A DNA stretch of 32,604 nucleotides from an uncultured Clostridia bacterium (GTDB taxonomy: Bacteria > Bacillota > Clostridia > Christensenellales > UBA3700), in the NCBI GenBank assembly GCA_947175555.1, contig CAMWNK010000017.1:1-32604 (forward strand), written 5' to 3'. The stretch's first letter is position 1. The number at the start of each line of letters is the position of its first letter. This document shows, piece by piece, positions 1-6,730 of this stretch. A program made the position numbers and the translations under genes. The notes beneath the pieces were generated by a model. That model was not told the origin of the DNA, ran no database searches, and was given only the letters and a program-made list of their open reading frames with translations.

Positions 1-62
1 GGACTCGAACCCTGGACCCACTGATTAAGAGTCAGTTGCTCTACCAACTGAGCTAAGGGTGC
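1..62 (-). tRNA. tRNA-Lys (anticodon CTT), 3' end cut by window edge
   Basis: Read on the minus strand, the gene begins GCACCC at 62. The D arm, the anticodon arm (ACTGA-CTCTTAA-TCAGT, anticodon CTT) and the T-loop GTTCGAGTC are intact. The window ends before the 3' acceptor strand, so the presence of an encoded CCA cannot be judged. It is the last visible member of a nine-gene tRNA array. Confidence 0.93.
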
Positions 63-79
63 ATATTATCAAGATATAT

Positions 80-155
80 TGGAGCGGGAGACGGGGTTCG
101 AACCCGCGACCTTCGCCTTGGCAAGGCGACGCTCTACCAACTGAGCCACTCCCGC
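80..155 (-). tRNA. tRNA-Gly (anticodon GCC)
   Basis: The acceptor GCGGGAG pairs with CTCCCGC. The anticodon loop is TTGCCAA (GCC) on a TCGCC/GGCGA stem, the T-loop is GTTCGAACC and the discriminator is T. The 3' CCA is encoded. Confidence 0.96.
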
Positions 156-165
156 GTGTTGCGGT

Positions 166-249
166 TGGTGCGGATGAAGAGACTCGAACTCCCACGTCCA
201 TGACACTAGATCCTAAGTCTAGCGCGTCTGCCAATTCCGCCACATCCGC
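166..249 (-). tRNA. tRNA-Leu (anticodon TAG)
   Basis: The acceptor GCGGATG pairs with CATCCGC. The anticodon loop CTTAGGA gives TAG, and a long variable arm is typical of class II tRNA-Leu. Discriminator A and the 3' CCA are encoded. Length is 84 nt. Confidence 0.96.
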
Positions 250-264
250 AAGATAACTTATAAG

Positions 265-340
265 TGGTGACCCATCCGGGATTCGAACCCGGGACACCAT
301 GATTAAAAGTCATGTGCTCTACCGACTGAGCTAATAGGTC
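265..340 (-). tRNA. tRNA-Lys (anticodon TTT)
   Basis: The acceptor GACCTAT pairs with ATGGGTC with one wobble pair. The anticodon loop is CTTTTAA (TTT), discriminator A, and CCA is encoded. It is the first gene after the internal promoter at 354-382 and probably starts the second transcription unit of the array. Confidence 0.96.
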
Positions 341-353
341 ATAAACCTTAGAT

Positions 354-382
354 ATTATAGCCCACTTGCCGACTAATTGCAA
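354..382 (-). promoter_or_regulatory. Promoter inside the tRNA array, upstream of tRNA-Lys(TTT)
   Basis: On the minus strand a -35 TTGCAA (377-382) is followed by a 17-nt spacer and a perfect -10 TATAAT (354-359). The predicted transcription start lies only about 7 nt before tRNA-Lys(TTT). It would drive Lys-Leu-Gly-Lys separately from the upstream five genes. Confidence 0.8.
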
Positions 383-437
383 GGATTTTGACCGAGTTTC
401 CCAAAATCGATGCATAGACTGCAAGGTAGAGACATAA

Positions 438-513
438 TGGCTGGGGTGGAGGGATTTGAACCCCCGAAGTGTCGGAGTCAGAGTCCGATGCCTTACCGCT
501 TGGCTACACCCCA
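438..513 (-). tRNA. tRNA-Gln (anticodon CTG)
   Basis: The acceptor TGGGGTG pairs with CACCCCA. The anticodon loop CTCTGAC gives CTG, discriminator G, and CCA is encoded. It is a close relative of the neighbouring Gln(TTG) gene; together they read both glutamine codons. Confidence 0.95.
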
Positions 514-536
514 ATAAATCATCTGTATTCCCCTTG

Positions 537-611
537 TGGCAGGGGTAGCAGGATTCGAACCTACGAATAACAGAGTCAAAGTCTGTTGCCTTACCGCTTG
601 GCGATACCCCT
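537..611 (-). tRNA. tRNA-Gln (anticodon TTG)
   Basis: The acceptor AGGGGTA pairs with TACCCCT. The anticodon loop CTTTGAC gives TTG, discriminator G, and CCA is encoded. Confidence 0.95.
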
Positions 612-620
612 GTGCGGTAG

Positions 621-697
621 TGGGGTGAGTAGAGGGATTCGAACCCTCGGCCTCAAGAGCCACAATCTTGCGCTCTGCCAACTGAGCTATACCCACC
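621..697 (-). tRNA. tRNA-His (anticodon GTG)
   Basis: The anticodon loop TTGTGGC gives GTG. An extra G at position -1 faces discriminator C73, the hallmark of tRNA-His. The acceptor GTGGGTA pairs with TACTCAC with one wobble pair, and CCA is encoded. Confidence 0.96.
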
Positions 698-703
698 GCA
701 TAA

Positions 704-780
704 TGGCGAGCCTGAAGGGATTCGAACCCCCGACACACGGCTTAGAAGGCCGTTGCTCTATCCAACTGAGCTACAGGCTC
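704..780 (-). tRNA. tRNA-Arg (anticodon TCT)
   Basis: The acceptor GAGCCTG pairs with CAGGCTC. The anticodon loop CTTCTAA gives TCT, discriminator G, and CCA is encoded. It reads AGA/AGG codons. Confidence 0.96.
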
Positions 781-786
781 AAATCT

Positions 787-860
<74 letters not shown>

Positions 861-888
861 ATAACATCGCCATGAATTACGCTTACAA

Positions 889-918
889 ATTCTATCACAT
901 AACTTAAGAATAAGTCAA
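889..918 (-). promoter_or_regulatory. Promoter of the tRNA array
   Basis: On the minus strand a -35 TTGACT (913-918), an 18-nt spacer and a -10 TAGAAT (889-894) lie about 30 nt before tRNA-Gly(TCC). An AT-rich imperfect dyad (917-942) overlaps the -35 box; its meaning is unclear. Confidence 0.7.
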
Positions 919-979
919 CAATATTAAAGATAATTATTGTTAAAAGCGAAAGCTGCCGCGCCAAGAATAACGAAGGGCT

Positions 980-1666
980 CTACCCCAACTTGATTTGAGA
1001 CGCAAGCTGCTTGAGCATAGCCTTATCCTCTGCGCTCACCCTGAAAGAGTCGCGCAGCTTGGATATCGTCTTAAGTCTCAACTTCTTATCGAGCGCAGAG
1101 TCGCAAATCAAGGAAATTACGCCCTCTTTATCCTTAAGATAGATAACCGACAACAGCCATGCGCCGCCCATCATCACATAATAATGAGAGTAATCTATCT
1201 CCCTAAGCATATCAAGTATTGCAGGAATATGCGAGCTATCGACAAAATTCTTCATCAAGCCTACCATGCCGCAACGCGCCCTAAACGGAGAGGGAGAATT
1301 GAGCCACCTCACAAGCGCGGCATAATATAAATCGCTGCGCGAGACGTACTTGGTAAACACGATATCGCAGCCCTCCCAATCGTCAACCAAATCGATGTAT
1401 GTATCGAAAAACTCAATCCTCTTCTCCTCGCTCATATCGGCAAAAGCAATCGTCGCGCCCTTGAGCATAAGCTCCTCGAGAGTGCGCGGCTGCATGTCTA
1501 TAGCGGCAGAGGGATTGATCTTGGCAGCCTGCTTAGCAAGGCTGACGATATCGGGCACTCTCACGCCCATAACGGGATAAGACGTAAAGGTCAAACCCTC
1601 GTTGAACTTCTTATTGCCGCCGTCCGCCTTGGCAGCAAGTGCCTCTCTTAAATAATTGCTATCCAT
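980..1666 (-). CDS. AlkD-like DNA alkylation repair protein (HEAT-repeat glycosylase family)
   Basis: The 228-residue protein resembles the AlkC/AlkD DNA alkylation repair family (PF08713), all-helical HEAT-like repeat glycosylases that remove bulky or positively charged alkylated purines in the cytoplasm. Seen in the sequence: the family-like entry GVRVPDI (residues 34-40), a central DDWEGCD segment (95-101) with W97 and D101 where AlkD carries its active-site Trp and Asp, and a later Trp (W170) in the GGAW segment. Length matches the family (about 210-240). Its ATG lies inside the TAATG junction with the upstream lipoprotein gene (1-nt overlap), so translation is probably coupled and the two genes share the promoter at 4228-4256. 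No clear T-tract terminator follows; the tRNA array promoter begins about 60 nt downstream. Substrate range is unknown, and catalytic residue assignment is by motif position, not structure. Confidence 0.82.
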   Translation of the reverse strand: MDSNYLREALAAKADGGNKKFNEGLTFTSYPVMGVRVPDIVSLAKQAAKINPSAAIDMQPRTLEELMLKGATIAFADMSEEKRIEFFDTYIDLVDDWEGCDIVFTKYVSRSDLYYAALVRWLNSPSPFRARCGMVGLMKNFVDSSHIPAILDMLREIDYSHYYVMMGGAWLLSVIYLKDKEGVISLICDSALDKKLRLKTISKLRDSFRVSAEDKAMLKQLASQIKLG

Positions 1667-4221
1667 TACTTTTCGAGTATATAGATATACTCTCCTCCGA
1701 TACTATTCATTTTCACTCTGTAACCGTCGGACGTAACAGAAATCGAGCCTGCTATCAGTCTGCTGCCGCAATAGGCGTAGACGACAATTCTGTCCCCGCC
1801 GTAAGTAGAAGTATAATAACTGAATAGCGTCTCAAGCTCCGCCTTACCACCGACTATGTGATCGTATATCTTGCCGCCGTAATTAAAGAGCATATTGGCA
1901 TACAGATTGTATGCGCTGTCGCCGCAATAATACTCGCTGCCCAATACTCCCGAATCTTGATAATGTCCGCTGCGCTCCAATCTCTCGGAAGTCAAGAAAG
2001 CGTAGTTATGAGTAGCTATGCGTACGCTATCGCCGTCTATCTCTGTCTGCAAATTGTCCCAAGTGGTATCTATCCCATACCACTCGCCGCCGATATTTAC
2101 CTTATTCCACGCATGTCTGCCAGTTCTCGATATGGGAGACGTATATCCCTGTATCTTGACAGAGCGTATGCCCTCTATACCGCACAGCACGACAAAAGCC
2201 TTGGCAAGCCCGTTGCATACCGCTACGCCGTCGTCGAATACGCCCTCGAGGAAAAAACAGTTGTAAGGATAAATCGCGCTGTATCCCGCGCCGCCGAATA
2301 GCTCGCTCTCATATTTTGCGACTGCGCTGTCATAAGTAATTTCTCCGTTAAGATAATCGGCAATGGCGTGCACCTTATCGTAGTCGGTCATGCCGTCGTC
2401 TATAATGCGACGCAGAACGCTCTTTGCCTTGGCGTACATTCTCCCCGCGGGCGACGATGCGTCCGCTATAACAGGTCTGTAGCCTGCCTCGATAACCAAA
2501 TACAACTCGTCGCTGCCTTGAGCCGTAGCGGCGCGGGGCAAGCTCTCTATTGCAAAGTCGTTGTATTCCTCTCCCCTGCTGCCGTCGCCGTAATGCAGAT
2601 AAGCAGACGACGGTGAATCGAATACGGGGACTATCAAATCGGTATACTTCGCGTCAAGCTCTGTGTAATTGCGATCGGGCGTAACTACCGTATCTATAGT
2701 AATGTCTATCTTGAATATATCGTTATACTTTGTATCGGATGAATCGACATATTGCCTTATCTCGCATCTGTAACTGACAAGCTCTCTGAACGCCTTGACG
2801 GCGGCGGCGAACTTATCATTCAGATTGACATAGCTATATCCGGAAACCGCAAGCGCAAGAGTAATGCTCTTATCGTAAACAGTGCCGCTTTGCAAATCAT
2901 CGTAGTGCAATATGATATGACCGATTGCGGCTGTCCACTCGTCCTCGCTGTCAATATACATATTGTAACGCTCACCTATATACTCGAATGTAGATGTTAA
3001 ATATTCAAGATAAGAGCTATATAATGGGACAACGCTATCCGCGCTTATTGCCCTATTGCCCGAGTATGCAGTTACGGTTATCCTATCTCCTTCTTGAGCA
3101 AGCGAAGTAATATCCATGCCGCCGCTGTAAAATCTGTCGCTATAGACCGAGCTGTCGCTGCGATACTGCACGCCGCCGATACTTACGACATAATAGTCGG
3201 GAGCAAGCCCCTCTTCCCAACTAAGCACAATATCGGGATAGCCGTCGATATCAACATGCAAATTATCCAGTCTGAAAGTATAATCGGGTATCACCAAAAT
3301 ACGCGCCCGTATATCCCCTCTGTCGGTATATAACGACAGAGTATGTTCGCCTTGCGAAAGCTGCGCCATACTACTTCGAGCAATGCTCACGCCGCGACTG
3401 TCGGCGCTATGCGTAAAATCAAGTCTTGTCTTAGCGTCCGCATAAATCCTGCGCACGTAAGTTTTTGAATCGAATTGCAGATACATGTGAGAATTCAGGG
3501 AATTGTAATAGACGACGATACCGTAATCATCGCCGTTGATTACTCGCGCTACGGGATTATCGACAATCTCCACCTCAACGACTGCTCCGTCGGACATAAT
3601 CAGCGGTATAACCGCGCCCGCGGAAAATCCCCTCAAATAATCGGCGGATATAACCGATACGCCGCTGCCGCTGTCGTACACGCAGTTGAATCCGACAGAA
3701 TATATTCCGCTTGCAGTAATCGCCGACGAGCCGCTGTATATAGTTAAATTGTCGGTATTGATTGAGCCGTCATCGCGCGTCAGCGAATAATAGTATCTAT
3801 CCTCAATTTCCAAAGCGGAATAATAGGCGGCGTATGCCTTGTCTTCTTCCTCCTTAACGCTATCCGAGACGTCATTGACGTTATACTCCGCCTCTGCCGC
3901 ATCGGAATCGATTGACTTCTTGCCGCCGGCAATAGCAATTACTCTTACGCGTACTCGCTTGCCTTTATAATACTCAAGGTCTATGCGCGGAGAATAGGCG
4001 TATCCGGAAAACTGCTGCAACTCTCCCGAAAGGTCTGATACGTAAACCGAATACATTTCTGCGCCGTCGCACTTATCCCACACCACTTCATAAGGTCTGT
4101 ATACAAGCGAAGGGGTGTCTAATTTGCTCAGATTGCGATTGCATGCCGCAAGCAGCATAATAAATGATAAGGCGATAATCGTCGCAATCAGCAATATAGA
4201 GGATAATCTACGCTTTTTCAC
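1666..4221 (-). CDS. Transglutaminase-like lipoprotein with fibronectin III-like domains
   Basis: This 851-residue protein has a lipoprotein signal: KKRR, a hydrophobic stretch and lipobox L-A-A-C with Cys27. It should be anchored on the outer face of the membrane. Residues about 35-110 and 320-405 look like FnIII-type beta domains. A transglutaminase/protease-like core lies at about 600-730 with a recognisable triad: Cys669 (in DGVAVCNGLAK), His703 (in GRHAWNKV) and Asp718 (in YGIDTTWDN). Such cores in extracellular lipoproteins are usually proteases or cross-linking enzymes of unknown substrate. The start is GTG at 4221; no other start keeps the signal peptide. The -10 TATAAT ends exactly 6 nt upstream, so the mRNA may be leaderless. 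The stop overlaps the start of the AlkD-like gene (TAATG). Substrate and partner are unknown. Confidence 0.82.
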   Translation of the reverse strand: MKKRRLSSILLIATIIALSFIMLLAACNRNLSKLDTPSLVYRPYEVVWDKCDGAEMYSVYVSDLSGELQQFSGYAYSPRIDLEYYKGKRVRVRVIAIAGGKKSIDSDAAEAEYNVNDVSDSVKEEEDKAYAAYYSALEIEDRYYYSLTRDDGSINTDNLTIYSGSSAITASGIYSVGFNCVYDSGSGVSVISADYLRGFSAGAVIPLIMSDGAVVEVEIVDNPVARVINGDDYGIVVYYNSLNSHMYLQFDSKTYVRRIYADAKTRLDFTHSADSRGVSIARSSMAQLSQGEHTLSLYTDRGDIRARILVIPDYTFRLDNLHVDIDGYPDIVLSWEEGLAPDYYVVSIGGVQYRSDSSVYSDRFYSGGMDITSLAQEGDRITVTAYSGNRAISADSVVPLYSSYLEYLTSTFEYIGERYNMYIDSEDEWTAAIGHIILHYDDLQSGTVYDKSITLALAVSGYSYVNLNDKFAAAVKAFRELVSYRCEIRQYVDSSDTKYNDIFKIDITIDTVVTPDRNYTELDAKYTDLIVPVFDSPSSAYLHYGDGSRGEEYNDFAIESLPRAATAQGSDELYLVIEAGYRPVIADASSPAGRMYAKAKSVLRRIIDDGMTDYDKVHAIADYLNGEITYDSAVAKYESELFGGAGYSAIYPYNCFFLEGVFDDGVAVCNGLAKAFVVLCGIEGIRSVKIQGYTSPISRTGRHAWNKVNIGGEWYGIDTTWDNLQTEIDGDSVRIATHNYAFLTSERLERSGHYQDSGVLGSEYYCGDSAYNLYANMLFNYGGKIYDHIVGGKAELETLFSYYTSTYGGDRIVVYAYCGSRLIAGSISVTSDGYRVKMNSIGGEYIYILEK

Positions 4222-4227
4222 AACTTA

Positions 4228-4256
4228 ATTATATAATAAATATCAATATAATTCAA
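4228..4256 (-). promoter_or_regulatory. Promoter of the lipoprotein-alkD unit, abutting the GTG start
   Basis: On the minus strand a -35 TTGAAT (4251-4256), a 17-nt spacer and a perfect -10 TATAAT (4228-4233) are followed by only six bases (TAAGTT) before the GTG start. The predicted +1 is therefore the G of GTG, and there is no room for a Shine-Dalgarno site. Confidence 0.75.
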
Positions 4257-4344
4257 TCCGAGTATGCTCATTGACAATTATTTACTTGCCTACGTGTTGT
4301 CATTGAGAATAATTATCGCAATATATACAAACTTGTCTATCATG

Positions 4345-4370
4345 CAAAAAACGCGGCATATTGCCGCGTC
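4345..4370 (-). terminator. Intrinsic terminator of the antiporter gene
   Basis: An 8-bp perfect stem ACGCGGCA/TGCCGCGT with a 3-nt loop is followed on the minus strand by TTTTTT. It lies 29 nt after the antiporter stop codon and separates it from the lipoprotein unit. Confidence 0.9.
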
Positions 4371-4398
4371 TTACAATGCAGTATCGATTACTAATCTA

Positions 4399-5859
4399 CT
4401 AATCCTTGTCCGTAGAGTCGATATCGCCATCGGTATCTACGTCAACGCTGTCGCTATTATCCGCAACGGTTTCCTCAGCCGTATCGCCGTGCTCGCGCCC
4501 GTCGACGCCCGCCACCGCGGTGCATACGTCGCTATGCAACATATCCGCGCTGTTCTCTCTTACGCCCGACGTTGCAGGAGGCGTCATCTCGGGCATCTCC
4601 ATCTCGGGGAATTTCTTGAACAGTACCTTAAGCAATATAGGCGTGAGCAGTGAGGAGCATACTATCAACAGTATGACCGCAGGCCAAAATCTCGCGTCGA
4701 TGAGTCCGACGTTCATACCCTTTTGAGCAACTATCAAGCATACCTCGCCTCTGACCATCATGCCCAGTCCTACCTTGATAGACTGATGCAGCTTATACTT
4801 GCACATAAGCGCGCCGCCGCCGCAACCGAGCAACTTGGCAAGCATACCGCAGATGACGAAAACTATCGTAAAGGCTATTATAAGACCTACCGTAGAGGGA
4901 TCGGAGAATGACTGCCCCAACTGCTCGTAATCAATACCTATGCCTATGCTGGCAAAGAATATCGGGCTGAACAGCATATACGTAGTGATATCTATCCTGC
5001 GCTCCACATAGTCGGTCTGCTTCATATTGGACATCATCATGCCCGCTGCAAACGCGCCCGATATAGCTGCTATACCGAACAGATCTTCCGACGCCCACGC
5101 GAACAAAAACGCAACACACAGTCCGAATATCGGCAGACGCCTTGTGTGAGGATAACGCTTGGAAATGAACTTGAATATATAATGTATCGCTATACCTACC
5201 GCAACAACGAATATCACAAACATAACTACGTTGAGTATTACTACGCCAGTCGCAGCGCTCTCGATATTGCCGCCGCAAGCCGATATCAACTTAGCTCCGA
5301 GCGACGAGGCGTCCGTCTTGCCCGTAACGAAAGCGAGCAAAACAACTCCTATGATATCGTCTAAAATAGCCGCGGTAACAATGGATGTGCCTACCTTGCC
5401 GTGCAGTCTGCCCAAGTCCTTGAGCACCGCTACGGTAATGCCTACCGAGGTAGCAGTAAGTATAGTACCTATAAACAATCTCTGCTTAATGTCCATGTCG
5501 CCGGGCATGATATAGGATACTCCTATTCCTACCGCCAGCGGCACTACAACGCCGAGTATGGTGATGACTATCGAGGGAACGCCGTTCTTCTTAATATCCT
5601 TAAGATTGGTCTCCATACCGGCAGTGAACATTATCAGAACTACGCCGATTTCCGAAAAAACCTTAAGATACTCAGACGTATCTTCATTGAACAGCGCTTT
5701 CTTGGAAGCGAAATTGATAACTCCTATCAAGATGCCCGCGACCAAAGCGCCGAGCACTTGAGGCAAACCGCATTTACGCGAAATAATCCCGAATAACTTT
5801 GTCGTAAACAAAATTATCGCCAAGTCGAGGATAAAAAGATAAAGGTGTTCTACCTGCAT
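4399..5859 (-). CDS. CPA2-family cation/proton antiporter (Na+/H+ or K+/H+)
   Basis: A 486-residue polytopic membrane protein with about 12-13 hydrophobic segments over residues 1-420, matching the Kef/NapA-type Na+/H+ exchanger domain (PF00999). The paired acids Asp167-Asp168 (in AILDDIIG) correspond to the DD motif of electrogenic CPA2 antiporters such as NapA, which swap protons for Na+ or K+. There is no TrkA-N/RCK nucleotide-binding domain as in KefB/KefC. In its place is a roughly 65-residue acidic, Asp/Ser/Thr-rich hydrophilic tail ending DSTDKD, predicted cytoplasmic. The start is fixed by GGAGG (5865-5869) 5 nt upstream. The gene has its own promoter (5895-5923) and terminator (4345-4370), so it is probably monocistronic. 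Ion preference cannot be told from sequence alone. Confidence 0.88.
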   Translation of the reverse strand: MQVEHLYLFILDLAIILFTTKLFGIISRKCGLPQVLGALVAGILIGVINFASKKALFNEDTSEYLKVFSEIGVVLIMFTAGMETNLKDIKKNGVPSIVITILGVVVPLAVGIGVSYIMPGDMDIKQRLFIGTILTATSVGITVAVLKDLGRLHGKVGTSIVTAAILDDIIGVVLLAFVTGKTDASSLGAKLISACGGNIESAATGVVILNVVMFVIFVVAVGIAIHYIFKFISKRYPHTRRLPIFGLCVAFLFAWASEDLFGIAAISGAFAAGMMMSNMKQTDYVERRIDITTYMLFSPIFFASIGIGIDYEQLGQSFSDPSTVGLIIAFTIVFVICGMLAKLLGCGGGALMCKYKLHQSIKVGLGMMVRGEVCLIVAQKGMNVGLIDARFWPAVILLIVCSSLLTPILLKVLFKKFPEMEMPEMTPPATSGVRENSADMLHSDVCTAVAGVDGREHGDTAEETVADNSDSVDVDTDGDIDSTDKD

Positions 5860-5894
5860 ATAGACCTCCGCCGTACTTCCCCGAAATCTAACCT

Positions 5895-5923
5895 ATTATA
5901 TGTCTATTGCCGTCCAAAGTCAA
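5895..5923 (-). promoter_or_regulatory. Promoter of the antiporter gene
   Basis: On the minus strand: -35 TTGACT (5918-5923), 17-nt spacer, -10 TATAAT (5895-5900). The leader to the ATG at 5859 is about 30 nt and carries the GGAGG site. Confidence 0.85.
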
Positions 5924-6275
5924 ATAAATACGCGCGCAAAAGTGTATAATAATTTTTATTTCCGTCCGCTTGGTATAGCTGATTTAGTGCGCTATGGGCA
6001 GTCAAGCCAAATAGATACTAATCAAGGACTAAATTGTACTGTGCACGCTCCTTTCTCCGCATGACACGCCGAAAAATACGCACCTATCCTTTAACCTTAT
6101 AATTCATTTGCCTTAAACGTATTGCTTTATCTACTTCGCCATATAGGCAGATTAGCGAAGCTGCATTACACCTACTCAAAACAAGCTAAACAGCGATAAG
6201 GCAAGATATGTCGCTTAAGGTATATCTATTATTGCCGATTACTTATACTGCCGATACATTATACGCCAAAGACGC
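5924..6275. other. Intergenic stretch with no gene recognised
   Basis: About 350 bp between the antiporter promoter and the terminator of the PC4-like gene. It is AT-rich with no ORF of note on either strand. A few short dyads are present (CTTCGC/GCGAAG and AGATAT/ATATCT) without T-tracts or a recognisable riboswitch core. I cannot assign a function. Confidence 0.5.
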
Positions 6276-6301
6276 AAAAAGCGGTACGTAAAACGTACCG
6301 C
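6276..6301 (-). terminator. Intrinsic terminator of the PC4/YdbC-like gene
   Basis: A 9-bp perfect stem GCGGTACGT/ACGTACCGC with a 3-nt loop is followed by TTTTT on the minus strand, 42 nt after the stop codon. Confidence 0.9.
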
Positions 6302-6343
6302 CCGCGATATCGAACAATATGCGCCCTTATAAGACGATATTAC

Positions 6344-6568
6344 TCAGTCCAAGTCGAGAGAGTTGAGTATCTTCTTGAGCGCAGACATCTCGCTCATGCT
6401 GAGCGTAACGCCTTTACCCATCTTCTCTCCGTCGGGAGACCACTCTCTTATATCGTACTTAGGCTCTTTGTTATTCCAACTAATGAGTTTGACTTCTTTT
6501 TTCCAACCCTTGCCCGACTCGGACAAGCTGCCGCAGTTATTGACAACCTCGAAAGAAAATTCAGCCAT
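6344..6568 (-). CDS. PC4/YdbC-type single-stranded DNA-binding protein
   Basis: The 74-residue protein matches the short bacterial PC4-like family (PF02229; Lactococcus YdbC is the structural model), which binds single-stranded DNA or RNA as a dimer. The pattern KEVKLISWNNKEPKYDIREW (residues 24-43), then a glycine-rich turn, GKGVTLS (52-58) and a C-terminal amphipathic helix (59-72) follows the beta-beta-beta-beta-alpha order of that fold. Length fits the family (about 70-80). A GGAGGGG site sits 5 nt before the ATG. The gene has its own promoter and a strong terminator, so it is a single-gene unit. The cellular role in bacteria is not settled; a part in replication, repair or transcription is inferred from the fold only. 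Confidence 0.85.
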   Translation of the reverse strand: MAEFSFEVVNNCGSLSESGKGWKKEVKLISWNNKEPKYDIREWSPDGEKMGKGVTLSMSEMSALKKILNSLDLD

Positions 6569-6598
6569 ATTACCCCTCCGTATTGCTTTACTACTACG

Positions 6599-6627
6599 AT
6601 TATATCATAATCGGTTATATATTACAA
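6599..6627 (-). promoter_or_regulatory. Promoter of the PC4/YdbC-like gene
   Basis: On the minus strand: -35 TTGTAA (6622-6627), 17-nt spacer, -10 TATAAT (6599-6604), about 25 nt before the predicted leader and its GGAGGGG ribosome site. Confidence 0.7.
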
Positions 6628-6667
6628 TATATTTATAAATATTTATTACAAAATATATAAATATTAA

Positions 6668-6692
6668 GCGCGCGCTAATAATTAGCGCGCGC
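6668..6692 (-). terminator. Probable terminator after lacZ
   Basis: A perfect 11-bp GC-rich stem (GCGCGCGCTAA/TTAGCGCGCGC, 3-nt loop) lies 39 nt after the lacZ stop. It is followed on the minus strand by TTAATATTT, an AT-rich run but not a pure T-tract, hence the moderate confidence. Confidence 0.65.
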
Positions 6693-6730
6693 AGTATTAT
6701 TAATAAGCAATGCTATAACCTTAAGAAATA

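Noticed and set aside
917..942. AT-rich dyad AACAATATTA...TAATTATTGTT as a terminator of the alkD-like gene
   Set aside because: The stem has no G/C core and no T-tract follows on the minus strand; it overlaps the tRNA promoter.
5924..6275. Small RNA or riboswitch in the gap before the PC4-like gene
   Set aside because: Only short dyads are present, with no matching promoter/terminator pair or known core.
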